A DNA stretch of 64,000 nucleotides from Devosia sp. 66-22. Lineage in GTDB: Bacteria > Pseudomonadota > Alphaproteobacteria > Rhizobiales > Devosiaceae. The position numbers and the translations under genes were made by a program. Below, piece after piece: positions 17,460 through 26,309 of this stretch. The number at the start of each line of letters is the position of its first letter. Position 1 is the first letter of the stretch. The stretch is from the NCBI GenBank assembly GCA_001899065.1, contig MKUZ01000017.1, forward strand, positions 434,001 to 498,000. Direction: 5' to 3'. The notes beneath the pieces are model-generated. The model did not search any database. It was given only the letters and a program-made list of their open reading frames with translations, and was not told the origin of the DNA.

Positions 17460-18860
17460 ATGACGAACACGACGATCGGCGGCCCGGCCGCGGCCAATGA
17501 AAATGCCGTGCAGCGTTTCATACGCGCGCTCGAGCTCGACACGCGCATGCTGGGCATGCTCGTCGCGCTGGTGGTGATCTGGGTCGGCTTCGATATTGCC
17601 AGCGGGGTGATGCGACCGGGGAGCGGCGGCCTGTTCGGCGGCTCGTTCCTGACGCCGCGCAATTTGTGGATCCTGCTGGTGCAGACCACCGTGATCGCGG
17701 TGATGACGACCGGCATGGTGCTGGTGATCGTGCTGCGCCAGATCGACCTGTCGGTCGGCTCGATGCTGAGCGTGGTGGCGGTGGCGACCGGCGTGCTGCA
17801 GGTCTTCGAGCTTGGCCCGATGCTCGGCGTCGGTCACCCGGTGATCTGGCTCGCGGCCGTGGTTTTCGCCATTGCCCTCGGTTCGGCCATCGGTTTCGTC
17901 AATGGCGTGCTCATTGCCTACGGCCAGATCCCGAGCTTCATCGTGACGCTGGGCGGGCTCATCGCCTTCAGTGGGACGGCATTCCTCATCGCCAGCGGCG
18001 TGACCGTGGCGCCGATGGACAAGACGTTCAAGCTGTTCGGCGGCAACGGCCCCGCGGCATCGATCGGACCGATCTGGAGCTGGGTGCTCGGCGCCGCGGT
18101 GTGCGTGATGATCGTCATCATGATCGTGATGAGCCGGCGGCGACGCATTCACTTCAAGTTCGCGACGAAGCCGATCTGGGCCGAGTTCCTGACGGGCATC
18201 GTGGGCTGTGCGGCAGTGCTGGGCATTACGGCTGTGGTCAATGCCTATCCCTATCCGCCGCGGGTCGCCGAACGGTTCGCACTCGACAACGGCATTCCCA
18301 TCCCGCCAGGCGTCGAAGATCGCGCCGGAACCGATATCTGCATGGCTGGCGAGAAGGTCGTCAGCTGCCTCGACGGCCTGAGCTTTGCCACGGGCTATCC
18401 GATCCCGGTGCTGATCACGCTCGCGGTCGCGGTGACGATGACCTTCATCGCGCGGCGCACCCGCTTCGGCCGCTACGTCTTCGCCACCGGCGGCAACCCC
18501 GAAGCCGCCGAACTTGCCGGCGTCAACACCAAGTGGCTCACCGTCAAGGTGTTCACGTTGATGGGCGCGCTGGTGGGCATCTCGGCGATCATCGCCTCGG
18601 CCCGCCTCGACGCCGCGACGACGGCGCTCGGGACGCTCAACGAGCTCTACGTCATCGCCGCGGCGGTGATCGGTGGAACGTCGCTCGCCGGAGGCATCGG
18701 GACGATCTATGGCGCCATCGCGGGAGCGCTGCTGATGCAGTCGCTGCAATCGGGCATGGCGCTGCTCAACGTCGACTCCGCCTACACCAATATCCTCGTT
18801 GGCGGCGTGCTGGTGCTGGCGGTGTTCGTCGACCAGCTCTACCGGCGCCGCGTGAACTAG
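17460..18860 (+). CDS. xylH: Sugar ABC transporter permease, XylH-like
   Basis: 466-residue inner-membrane permease of the ribose/xylose (CUT2) class with about ten membrane helices. Typical features are RQIDLSVGSMLSVVAVATG and, near the C-terminus, GTSLAGGIGTIYGAIAGALL. Between them, at about residues 220-310, is a long loop that carries two cysteines (DICMAGEKVVSC); XylH-type permeases are larger than RbsC for this reason. It partners the XylF-like binding protein and the single-domain ATPase that starts six bases downstream. Confidence 0.87.
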   Translation: MTNTTIGGPAAANENAVQRFIRALELDTRMLGMLVALVVIWVGFDIASGVMRPGSGGLFGGSFLTPRNLWILLVQTTVIAVMTTGMVLVIVLRQIDLSVGSMLSVVAVATGVLQVFELGPMLGVGHPVIWLAAVVFAIALGSAIGFVNGVLIAYGQIPSFIVTLGGLIAFSGTAFLIASGVTVAPMDKTFKLFGGNGPAASIGPIWSWVLGAAVCVMIVIMIVMSRRRRIHFKFATKPIWAEFLTGIVGCAAVLGITAVVNAYPYPPRVAERFALDNGIPIPPGVEDRAGTDICMAGEKVVSCLDGLSFATGYPIPVLITLAVAVTMTFIARRTRFGRYVFATGGNPEAAELAGVNTKWLTVKVFTLMGALVGISAIIASARLDAATTALGTLNELYVIAAAVIGGTSLAGGIGTIYGAIAGALLMQSLQSGMALLNVDSAYTNILVGGVLVLAVFVDQLYRRRVN

Positions 18861-18866
18861 GAGGCG

Positions 18867-19673
18867 ATGATGACCACAGAGTCCATGTCGGCCGAGACCG
18901 CCGCGCGCGGTGCCCCGCTCGTCGAAATGCGCGACGTCTCGATCGCCTTCGGCGGCATCAAGGCCGTCGACCATGCGAGCCTCGATCTCTATCCGGGGGA
19001 GGTCGTCGGACTGCTCGGCCACAATGGCGCGGGCAAGTCGACGCTGATCAAGGTACTGTCGGGCGCCTACAAGCGCGACGCCGGCACCATCCTCGTCGAC
19101 GGGCGCGAAGCCGAGATCAACAATCCACGCGACGCCAAGGCGCTCGGCATCGAGACGATCTACCAGACGCTGGCGCTCGCCGACAATGTCGACGCCGCCG
19201 CCAATCTCTATCTTGGCCGCGAGCTGCGCACCCGCTGGGGCACGCTCGACGACATAGCGATGGAGGCGGCGTGCCGCGAGGTGATGGGGCGGCTCAATCC
19301 GAACTTCCGCCGCTTCAAGGAGCCGGTGAAGTCGCTCTCGGGCGGCCAGCGCCAGTCGGTGGCCATCGCCCGCGCCATCCACTTCAATGCCCGCATCCTG
19401 ATCATGGACGAGCCGACCGCGGCGCTCGGCCCGCAGGAGACGGCGCAGGTGGGCGAACTGATCAAGCAGCTCAAAGCGCAGGGCATCGGCATCTTCCTGA
19501 TCAGCCACGACATCCACGATGTCTTCGACCTCGCCGACCGTCTGACGGTGATGAAGAACGGCCGCGTCGTCGGGTCGGCCAGGGTGGCCGACGTCACCAA
19601 GGACGAGGTGCTGGGCATGATCATCATGGGCAAGGTGCCGCCCGGAGCGGTGCCGGGGCCGGGGGCGATCTAG
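18867..19673 (+). CDS. Sugar ABC transporter ATP-binding protein, single-domain XylG-like
   Basis: 268 residues with one ABC domain: Walker [10 protein letters not shown] at about 51-59, signature LSGGQRQSV, Walker [14 protein letters not shown], and a switch-histidine region LISHDIHDV. Classical XylG/RbsA proteins have two tandem ABC domains; here there is only one, as in several alphaproteobacterial sugar systems (FrcA-like), so the working ATPase would be a homodimer. ATG ATG start with GGAGG immediately upstream of the first codon region. Confidence 0.87.
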   Translation: MMTTESMSAETAARGAPLVEMRDVSIAFGGIKAVDHASLDLYPGEVVGLLGHNGAGKSTLIKVLSGAYKRDAGTILVDGREAEINNPRDAKALGIETIYQTLALADNVDAAANLYLGRELRTRWGTLDDIAMEAACREVMGRLNPNFRRFKEPVKSLSGGQRQSVAIARAIHFNARILIMDEPTAALGPQETAQVGELIKQLKAQGIGIFLISHDIHDVFDLADRLTVMKNGRVVGSARVADVTKDEVLGMIIMGKVPPGAVPGPGAI

Positions 19674-19787
19674 CACGACCGGCGGCGGCCGCCGTCTCAT
19701 GTGTGGGTTTGCTGCGACTTAAGACGGCTTGCCGGGGCAGGGGCTCCGCGCTAGCAAGGCGCCGCATTATTGGTGAAGGGTACATTC

Positions 19788-20519
19788 ATGGGCAGTCTCG
19801 ACGGCAAGCTGAGCATCATCACCGCGGCGGCGCAGGGCATCGGCCGGGCGACGGTCGAGGCCTTCTCCCGGGCCGGCTCGCGGGTGATCGCGACCGACAT
19901 CAACGAAGCCAAGCTCGCCGATCTCAAGGGATTGCCCGGTGTCACGACGCGCGTGCTCAACGTGCTCGACGGCGAGGCGGTGAAGGCTGCGGCGGCCGAG
20001 ATCGGCCGGGTCGACGTGCTCTTCAACTGCGCCGGCATCGTCCACAGCGGCACCGTTCTCGAGATGACCGAGACCGACCTCGACTTCGCCTTCAATCTCA
20101 ACATCTGGGCGCAGGTGCGGATGGTTCAGGCGTTCCTGCCCGCCATGGTCGAGCATGGCGATGGCTGCATCATCAACATGTCGACGGTGGCCTCGTCGGT
20201 GACCGCGGTGCCCAACCGCGCCGCCTACACAATCAGCAAGGCCGCCGTGATCGGCCTCACCAAGTCGATCGCGGCCGACTACACCGCCAAGGGTATCCGC
20301 GTGAACGCGATCGCGCCGGGCACGGTGGATAGCCCGTCGCTGCACGAGCGCTGGCAGGCGACCGGCGACTTCGAAGGGGCGCGCAAGGCCTTCATCGCCC
20401 GCCAGCCGATCGGGCGCATCGGCCAGCCCGAGGAGATCGCCGAACTGGCGCTCTATCTCGCGACCGCGACCTATACGACGGGGCAGGTGCACATCATCGA
20501 CGGCGGCTGGACCGCCTGA
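19788..20519 (+). CDS. SDR-family NAD(P)-dependent sugar (acid) dehydrogenase
   Basis: 243 residues of the classical short-chain dehydrogenase type: cofactor motif AAAQGIGRA near residue 13, NCAGI, catalytic Ser in INMSTVASS, YTISK, and C-terminal GQVHIIDGGWTA. The sequence resembles 2-keto-3-deoxy-L-fuconate dehydrogenases and BDH2-like enzymes. GAAGGG lies seven bases before the ATG. It follows the xylF-xylH-ATPase genes by 114 bp and may oxidise the imported sugar or its acid; substrate not certain. Confidence 0.8.
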   Translation: MGSLDGKLSIITAAAQGIGRATVEAFSRAGSRVIATDINEAKLADLKGLPGVTTRVLNVLDGEAVKAAAAEIGRVDVLFNCAGIVHSGTVLEMTETDLDFAFNLNIWAQVRMVQAFLPAMVEHGDGCIINMSTVASSVTAVPNRAAYTISKAAVIGLTKSIAADYTAKGIRVNAIAPGTVDSPSLHERWQATGDFEGARKAFIARQPIGRIGQPEEIAELALYLATATYTTGQVHIIDGGWTA

Positions 20520-21193
20520 CGTCTGAACACCGGGCGAGCGAAAGCGCTCGCCGGCCCTCCCGGCGATGTCAAAGAGCAGTCGTCTTGCTCTCCTGAAGGA
20601 GAGCTGCAGCGGCGAGGCTGGGCCTCGACGCGGGTAGTCCGCAAACAGTGAGGCTCGTCGCCTCGCCGCTGCGATCCGGGAGCTCGGACGGTCAGAGGGG
20701 AGAGGTGGCTGCCTTGAATGCTGGCGCGGCGCCGCTCTGGAGGGATGGGGCGACGATCCGCCCATCCGCTCCGCGATGATGGCCGATCATGACCATCATC
20801 TGCGCCGGACCCCGGGCCCAGGAAGCTGCCCGCACGATCCGCTCTGTCCCGCCGGATGCGAGGCGACCCCCGCACCACCCGGTCCTGCGTCCCCGCCCGT
20901 TCGTCTCGAGTCGCTCGATGAGGACGCAGTGGGAGGGAGTATACGCCCGGTGCCGGGGACCGTGCGTAAGTTGGGCCGAAATCGGGGTGTGAGGCCTGAA
21001 AATGCTGGGGACTCCGCGAGTCAAACTGACGGGGTTTTGCACAGGGTGTGACGCAGCCGCGGGTGTCGTCCCCCGCGCAAGCTGGGACCCATTCATCCGC
21101 TGGCGCAAGGTGAGAGCTGGGTCCCAGCTTGCGCTGGGATGACAGCTGTGGGTGGGCGCGCGATGGGGTCGGCCCGGAATCCGGTGCGGTGCG
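20520..21193. other. Hairpin-rich 674-bp gap without a supported gene
   Basis: No convincing protein gene. Visible inverted repeats: GGCGAGCG/CGCTCGCC (20533-20552), GCTCTCC/GGAGAGC (20587-20604), a 13-bp pair GCAGCGGCGAGGC/GCCTCGCCGCTGC (20606-20618 and 20660-20672), GATGATGG/CCATCATC (20775-20800), and the long palindrome at 21065-21144. The first hairpin may terminate the xyl-like operon. The rest could be a non-coding RNA or mosaic of small repeats. Confidence 0.5.
21065..21144. repeat. REP-like palindrome with 17-bp perfect core arms
   Basis: GCGCAAGCTGGGACCCA (21075-21091) is the exact reverse complement of 21118-21134, and flanks GTCGTCCCCC and TGGGATGAC extend the symmetry with mismatches. 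This is the AGCTGGGACCC-type intergenic palindrome seen widely in proteobacterial genomes. It lies just before the converging end of the Gfo/Idh/MocA gene and may also act as a bidirectional terminator. Confidence 0.75.
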
Positions 21194-22240
21194 CTACAGT
21201 TTCACCGGCTTGCCGGTGCGGACGCTTTCGTCGGCGGCGATGCAGATGCGGAGGGATTCGACGGCATCCTGCATGTGGCGGGTGAGATCGAGATCTTCGG
21301 TGATGGCGCGGTGCACATAGGCCTGTTCGCGTGCGCACAGGGCATCGTGGCCGGGCTCGCCCTCCATCGAGGTCAGCAGGTCGGGTGCGGCGAATGTGCC
21401 GTCGGGGCCCAGCGCGGCGCGGTGTACCTTGATGGTGTCGGTCATCGTGTGGGTTTCGAGCGAGTCCGATTTGGCGCCCGCGTCCATGACGATCGAGACC
21501 GCGCCATTGGGGCTCATTACGTCCTTCACGAAGAACGCCGTCTCCGAGATCATCGGACCCCAGCCTGCCTCGTACCAGCCCACCGAGCCGTCATCGAACA
21601 GCACCTGGAAGTGGCCGTAATTGTACATGTCGGGAGCGATCTCGCCCGACAGCCTGACGCCCATGCCGCGCACTTCGACGGCCTTCGCGTCGGTGATCTG
21701 GCACATCACGTCGACATAGTGCACGCCGCAATCGACGATGGGCGAGGTGGTCTGCATCAGCGCCTTGTGCGCGAGCCAGGACGGGCCGGATGACTGCTGG
21801 TTGAGGTTCATGCGGAACACGTAGGGGCCGCCGAGCCTGCGGGCCTCGGCGATGAAACCGATCCAGCTCGGATGATGGCGGAGGATGTAACCCACCACGA
21901 GCTTGCGGCTGCTGGCCCTCGCCGCCGCAACGACGCGCTCGGCGTCGGCGACGGTCGTCGCGAGCGGCTTTTCGATGAAGACGTGCGCACCCTGTTCGAG
22001 TGCCATCACCGCATAGTCGGCATGGGTGTCGGAATAGGTGTTGATCGAAACGAGGTCAGGTCGCGTGTCGCGCAGCGCCGAGGCGAAGTCGGACATCACG
22101 GGATAGGTGGCGAGCTCGTCGGGCAGGCGCGGCACCGAGCGGTTGACGAGGCCCACAATCTCGAAACCGGGGTGGCGGTGATAGGCGAGGGCATGGCTGC
22201 GACCCATGCTTCCCAGCCCGGCAACAAGCACGCGCAGCAT
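21194..22240 (-). CDS. Gfo/Idh/MocA-family oxidoreductase
   Basis: 348 residues. N-terminal Rossmann domain with VLVAGLGSMGRSHALAY (from residue 4) and the family's EKPLATT at about 95-101; a C-terminal alpha/beta substrate domain follows (VDCGVHYVDVMCQI, with the conserved G-x-H). Such enzymes oxidise or reduce sugars, inositols or sugar acids with NAD(P). GGGAGGAG precedes the ATG. It diverges from the GntR-nagB-II-nagA operon across 197 bp, so it may share control with amino-sugar genes. Substrate unknown. Confidence 0.82.
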   Translation of the reverse strand: MLRVLVAGLGSMGRSHALAYHRHPGFEIVGLVNRSVPRLPDELATYPVMSDFASALRDTRPDLVSINTYSDTHADYAVMALEQGAHVFIEKPLATTVADAERVVAAARASSRKLVVGYILRHHPSWIGFIAEARRLGGPYVFRMNLNQQSSGPSWLAHKALMQTTSPIVDCGVHYVDVMCQITDAKAVEVRGMGVRLSGEIAPDMYNYGHFQVLFDDGSVGWYEAGWGPMISETAFFVKDVMSPNGAVSIVMDAGAKSDSLETHTMTDTIKVHRAALGPDGTFAAPDLLTSMEGEPGHDALCAREQAYVHRAITEDLDLTRHMQDAVESLRICIAADESVRTGKPVKL

Positions 22241-22437
22241 CAGACGACTCCTCCCGCAACGGCGCGGAAATGCGCTAAGATCGAGACGACGGACATGGCG
22301 GACTCCCTTGTCAGAATCAATGCCAAAAAAGTACCACTTGTCCAAGTTTGCCGGATTTTTGCGAGATATCCGAAAAATCGCTTGGTGAATGGTATCTTAT
22401 TGGTATTATGCGAGAGAGACGTACGGAGACGACGCGC
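22241..22437. promoter_or_regulatory. Divergent promoter region with repeats, GntR operon
   Basis: AT-richer than its surroundings. Visible motifs: palindrome ACTTG-tc-CAAGT (22336-22347), GATTTTT at 22354-22360 opposed by AAAAATC at 22373-22379, and a direct repeat TGGTAT-cttat-TGGTAT around 22390-22406 just before the GntR gene. TGGTAT-type half-sites suit GntR/HutC regulators, so autoregulation is likely but unproven. Confidence 0.5.
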
Positions 22438-23211
22438 ATGGCTGACGCGGCCGAGGCCCTGTTCGGCGCCAAGACGATAGCCCTTCCCCAGGGCGGCCCG
22501 CTCTACCTCCAGCTCAAGCGCTGGATCGAGGATGCGGTGCGGCGCGGCGTGATCAAGCCGGGCGACGCGCTGCCCTCCGAACGCGACCTGGCGGCACGCT
22601 TCGACATGTCCCGCGTCACCGTGCGCAAGGCCGTGCAGCATCTGGTACGCGAGGGCATGCTGGTGCAGCGTCACGGCTCGGGCACCTATGTGGCGCCGCA
22701 GCCCAACCGCGTCGAGCAGTCGCTGAGCACGCTGACCTCGTTTGCCGAGGACATGGCGCGCCGCGGCATGGAGGTGCATTCCGTCTGGCTCGATCGCGGC
22801 GTTTATTACCCCTCGCCGCTCGAGACGATGACGCTGGGGCTGGGCGCCTCGGACAATGTCGCGCGCGTGTCCCGCCTGCGCATTTCGGGCGAGACGCCGC
22901 TTGCCATCGAGCGCGCCGCGCTTTCGGCCGCGCTGCTGCCCGACCCCGAGAACATCGGAACGTCGCTCTACAAGCATCTCGAGAAATCCGGCAACCGGCC
23001 GGTCCGCGCCATCCAGCGCATCCGCGCGGTGAGCCTCGAGGACGAGGACGCGGCCCTGCTCGAAGTCGAGCCGGGCGTTGCGAGCCTCCATATCGAACGC
23101 ATCTCCTATCTCGCCTCGGGGCGCGTCGTGGAATTCACGCGCTCGATCTACCGCGGCGATACCTACGACTTTGTCGCCGAACTTCGGCTCGATACACGAG
23201 GCAGCCACTGA
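22438..23211 (+). CDS. GntR-family regulator with UTRA domain, NagR-like
   Basis: 257 residues. Winged-helix GntR domain (PLYLQLKRWIEDAVRRG, SERDLAARFDMSRVTVRKA, HGSGTYV; about 15-85) and a C-terminal UTRA effector domain (LRISGETPLAIER, HIERISYLASGRVVEFTRSI). I chose ATG 22438, which has GGAGAC nine bases upstream; an in-frame ATG 30 bases earlier lacks a good site. The last base of its stop overlaps the ATG of the SIS gene. NagR-type regulators sense N-acetylglucosamine-6-phosphate or glucosamine-6-phosphate, fitting the genes that follow. Confidence 0.87.
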   Translation: MADAAEALFGAKTIALPQGGPLYLQLKRWIEDAVRRGVIKPGDALPSERDLAARFDMSRVTVRKAVQHLVREGMLVQRHGSGTYVAPQPNRVEQSLSTLTSFAEDMARRGMEVHSVWLDRGVYYPSPLETMTLGLGASDNVARVSRLRISGETPLAIERAALSAALLPDPENIGTSLYKHLEKSGNRPVRAIQRIRAVSLEDEDAALLEVEPGVASLHIERISYLASGRVVEFTRSIYRGDTYDFVAELRLDTRGSH

Positions 23212-24242
23212 TGACCGCCAACGCTACCTATATGCGCATGGAGATCGACGAGATTCCCGATGCCGCGCAACGGCTCCTCGACGGATCGGCTGCCAGCCTC
23301 GCCGAAGCCGGCCAGCGGCTGCGGACGCTGCAGCCGGTGATGGTGGCGACCATCGCCCGCGGCTCGTCGGACCATGCCGCGGCGTTCCTGAAATATGCGA
23401 TCGAACTGACGGCCGGCGTGCCGGTGGCTTCGATCGGTCCCTCGATCATGTCCATCTACGGCCGCGAGCTCAGGCTCGATGGCTGCGCCGCGATCTCGAT
23501 CTCGCAATCGGGCAAGAGCCCCGACATCGTCGCCATGGCGCAGTCGGCGCGCCGCAACGGCGCCCTGAGCATCGCGCTCACCAACACGGCGGGCTCGCCG
23601 CTGGCGGAGTCGGCGGACATCTCGATCGACCTCGCCGCTGGCAAGGAGCAGTCGGTGGCCGCGACCAAGAGCTTCGTGAGCTCGGTGGTGGCCGGCCTCG
23701 CCATCCTCTCGCACTGGACCGAGGACGACGGGCTGAAGGTCGCGCTCGGCAAGCTGCCCGAGGCGCTGGGTCGCGCGGTCACCGTCGACTGGACGCCCGT
23801 CATCGCCGCGCTCAAGGGGCATGACTCGCTCTATGTGCTGGGCCGCGGCCCAGCCCTCGCCATCGCGCAGGAAGCGGCGCTCAAGTTCAAGGAAACCTGC
23901 GGCATCCACGCCGAGGCCTACAGCGCCGCCGAGGTGCTGCACGGACCGGCGCGGATCGTCGAGGCCGGCTTCCCGGTGCTGGCGCTCGCGGCGCGCGACG
24001 CGTCGGAAGCGGGCGTTGCCGAGATCGCCGACCGGCTGGCGCGGCAGGGCGCGACGGCGTTCGCCACGACCGACCGCGTCACCGTTGCCCAGCGCATGCC
24101 CTTCGTCGAAACCGGCCACGGCATCACCGATGCGCTGGTGCTGATCGCAAGCTTCTACGGCTTCGTCGAAATGCTGTCGCGGCATCGCGGCTTCGATCCC
24201 GACCGCCCGCCCCATCTCAAGAAGGTCACGGAGACCGTATGA
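23211..24242 (+). CDS. SIS-domain glucosamine-6-phosphate deaminase-type protein (NagB-II)
   Basis: 343 residues with two sugar-isomerase domains resembling the isomerase half of GlmS: ARGSSDHAAAF and SISQSGKSPDIV in the first, KEQSVAATKSF between, and YVLGRGPALAIAQEAALKFK with HAEAYSAAEVLHGP in the second. In this context it should convert glucosamine-6-phosphate to fructose-6-phosphate and ammonia (the NagB-II role known in several proteobacteria). No glutaminase domain is present, so it is not a GlmS. It overlaps both neighbours by 1-4 bases. Confidence 0.87.
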   Translation: MTANATYMRMEIDEIPDAAQRLLDGSAASLAEAGQRLRTLQPVMVATIARGSSDHAAAFLKYAIELTAGVPVASIGPSIMSIYGRELRLDGCAAISISQSGKSPDIVAMAQSARRNGALSIALTNTAGSPLAESADISIDLAAGKEQSVAATKSFVSSVVAGLAILSHWTEDDGLKVALGKLPEALGRAVTVDWTPVIAALKGHDSLYVLGRGPALAIAQEAALKFKETCGIHAEAYSAAEVLHGPARIVEAGFPVLALAARDASEAGVAEIADRLARQGATAFATTDRVTVAQRMPFVETGHGITDALVLIASFYGFVEMLSRHRGFDPDRPPHLKKVTETV

Positions 24243-25393
24243 CCCGCATCGCCTTTACCGGAGCCCGCATCTTTGACGGCGAGGCATGGTGGGACCAGCA
24301 CGCTCTGGTGGTCGCCGACGGCAAGATCGAAGGCATCATCGCGGCGGACTCGCCCACCGATGCCGAGCGCATGCCCATGGGCGGCGGCATCCTCGCGCCG
24401 GGCTTTATCGACCTGCAGGTCAATGGCGGCGGCGGGGCGCTGCTCAATCTCGACCCCACGCTCGACAGCATCAGGACCATCTGCGCAACTTTCGCGCGCT
24501 TCGGAACGACCGCGTGCCTGCCTACGCTGATCACCGACACGCGCGAGAAGAATGCGGCGGTGATGGCGGCCGGTGCGGAAGCGACGCGCATCGGGGTGCC
24601 GGGCTTTCTCGGGCTTCACCTCGAAGGCCCGCATCTCAGCATCGCGCGCAAGGGAGCGCACGATCCGGCGCTGATCCGGCCGATGGACGAGGCCGACCTG
24701 GTGGCGCTGGTCAACGGCCGCCGGAACCTGCCCAACCTGCTGACCACGGTGGCGGCAGAGACGGTGACCCCCAACCAGATCACGCGGCTGCGCGAAGGCG
24801 GGCTGGTGGTCAGCATCGGCCATTCCGATGCCGGCTATGCGGTGGTGCGCACGGCCATGGAAGCTGGCGCCACGATGGTGACGCATCTGTTCAACGCGCA
24901 GAGCCAGCTCGGCAATCGCGATCCGGGTGTCGTTGGGGCGGCGCTCGACCTGGGCGGGGTCCATGCGGGGCTGATCGCCGACGGCATCCATGTGCACGAG
25001 GCGAGCCTGGGCGTGGCGCTGCGCGCCAAGCGCGGACCGGGCCGCATCTTCCTGGTCACCGACGCCATGTCGATCACCGGTACGGACTGGGAGAGCTTCG
25101 AACTCACCGGCCAGACCGTGTACCGCAAGGACGGCGCGCTGCGGCTCGCCAATGGCACGCTGGCCGGCGCCGACCTCACCATGATCGACGCGGTGACCTA
25201 TGTGCACCGCATCATCGGGCTGCCGCTCGAGGAAGCGCTGCGCATGGCCTCGCTCTATCCGGCCGAAGCGCTGGGCGTCGACAAGGAGCGCGGGCGCATC
25301 GCACCGGGGCTGCGCGCCGACCTCGTGCACCTCAGCGACGAACTGAGCGTGCGCGGGACCCTGATCGGCGGCGAAACAGCTTACGCCGCCTGA
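24239..25393 (+). CDS. nagA: N-acetylglucosamine-6-phosphate deacetylase
   Basis: 384-residue amidohydrolase that removes acetate from GlcNAc-6-phosphate, producing the substrate for the upstream SIS protein. Metal/active-site motifs: PGFIDLQVNGGGG, GLHLEGPHLS, SIGHSDA, THLFNAQSQLGNRDPG and the catalytic Asp in FLVTDAMSITG. ATGA overlap with the SIS gene makes this the third gene of a tightly coupled operon. No GlcNAc kinase or transporter gene is present beside it, so these must be elsewhere. Confidence 0.93.
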   Translation: MTRIAFTGARIFDGEAWWDQHALVVADGKIEGIIAADSPTDAERMPMGGGILAPGFIDLQVNGGGGALLNLDPTLDSIRTICATFARFGTTACLPTLITDTREKNAAVMAAGAEATRIGVPGFLGLHLEGPHLSIARKGAHDPALIRPMDEADLVALVNGRRNLPNLLTTVAAETVTPNQITRLREGGLVVSIGHSDAGYAVVRTAMEAGATMVTHLFNAQSQLGNRDPGVVGAALDLGGVHAGLIADGIHVHEASLGVALRAKRGPGRIFLVTDAMSITGTDWESFELTGQTVYRKDGALRLANGTLAGADLTMIDAVTYVHRIIGLPLEEALRMASLYPAEALGVDKERGRIAPGLRADLVHLSDELSVRGTLIGGETAYAA

Positions 25394-25459
25394 CGCCGGG
25401 GTTTTCATTCTCCCTTAAGCCGACGCGCTGCTAAACAGGCGGGGAGTGGGAGATTCGAC

Positions 25460-26113
25460 ATGAAGATCGGCGTGTTGGGAACGGGCGTCGCCGGCCAGAC
25501 GGTGGGCGGCAAGCTCGTCGAGATGGGCCACGACGTGATGATGGGCGCGCGCGCCGCCGACAACGAGAAGGTTGTCGGCTTCGCCCAGCGCACCGGCGGC
25601 AGGGCCGGCACATTTGCCGACGCTGCCGCGCATGGCGAGATCGTCCTCAACTGCACGCGCGGCGACACATCGCTCGCAACGCTCGGGAAGCTCGCGTCTG
25701 AACTCTCTGGCAAGATTCTGATCGACGTCGCCAACCCGCTCGACTTCTCGCAGGGCTACCCGCCGCACCTGACCGTGTCCAACACCGACTCGCTCGCCGA
25801 GCAGATCCAGCGCGCCTTGCCGCAGACGCTGGTGGTGAAGTCGCTCAACACGGTGAACGCGTCCGTGATGATCGACCCGTCTCGCGTGCCGGGGCGGCAC
25901 ACGGTGTTCGTTTCGGGTAACGACAAGCACGCCAAGGGCAGGGTGAGCGACCTGCTGCGCAGCCTGGGCTGGCAGTCGATCATCGATCTGGGCGACATCA
26001 GCTCGGCCCGCGCCGCCGAACAGTTGCTGCCACTGTGGGTGCGGCTCTACACGGTGCTGGGCAACACCGGCGATTTCAACATCGCGGTGATGAAGGCGGA
26101 CAACGGCATCTAG
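25460..26113 (+). CDS. NAD(P)-binding reductase of the NADPH-dependent F420-reductase-like family
   Basis: 217 residues with an N-terminal Rossmann motif IGVLGTGVAGQTVGGKL, then MMGARAADNEK and VKSLNTVNASVM, which are characteristic of the Npd-like/YqeC group of predicted dinucleotide-binding proteins. The name comes from archaeal F420 reductases; there is no sign of F420 chemistry in this locus, so its true substrate is unknown. Single gene, 66 bp after nagA and followed by a good hairpin. Confidence 0.75.
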   Translation: MKIGVLGTGVAGQTVGGKLVEMGHDVMMGARAADNEKVVGFAQRTGGRAGTFADAAAHGEIVLNCTRGDTSLATLGKLASELSGKILIDVANPLDFSQGYPPHLTVSNTDSLAEQIQRALPQTLVVKSLNTVNASVMIDPSRVPGRHTVFVSGNDKHAKGRVSDLLRSLGWQSIIDLGDISSARAAEQLLPLWVRLYTVLGNTGDFNIAVMKADNGI

Positions 26114-26130
26114 CGCGGCGGATAGCCGAA

Positions 26131-26163
26131 GAGCGCGGCCCGGCGGTAGACCGGCCGCGCTTC
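26131..26163 (+). terminator. Hairpin after reductase gene
   Basis: AGCGCGGCC (26132-26140) pairs with GGCCGCGCT (26153-26161) across a 12-nt loop, starting 18 bases after the stop codon. The U-tract is weak, so termination efficiency is uncertain. Confidence 0.55.
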
Positions 26164-26309
26164 CGCCAACTGGAACATGAATCTATAAATGCAGCAGGAC
26201 GACTGCTCGCGCAGCGTCTGGCCCTTGCGCGCCTTCTGGCGGTGGCTCGGTCGACAACGACGCTCGCGGGGCTATACTCGGCGGCATAGCGGGTAGGGAG
26301 GATGTCGCC

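Noticed and set aside
17666-20332. 888-codon plus-strand frame across xylH, the ATPase and the SDR gene
   Set aside because: Crosses three well-supported genes in another frame and is rich in Arg/His/Gly as expected for an off-frame reading of GC-rich DNA.
20692-21108. Minus-strand and plus-strand ORFs in the hairpin-rich gap
   Set aside because: No domain, poor ribosome sites, and they run through inverted repeats; treated as intergenic.
21093-21338. Minus-strand ORF with the peptide VIPAQAGTQ
   Set aside because: It is the conceptual translation of a dispersed intergenic palindrome, not a protein gene.
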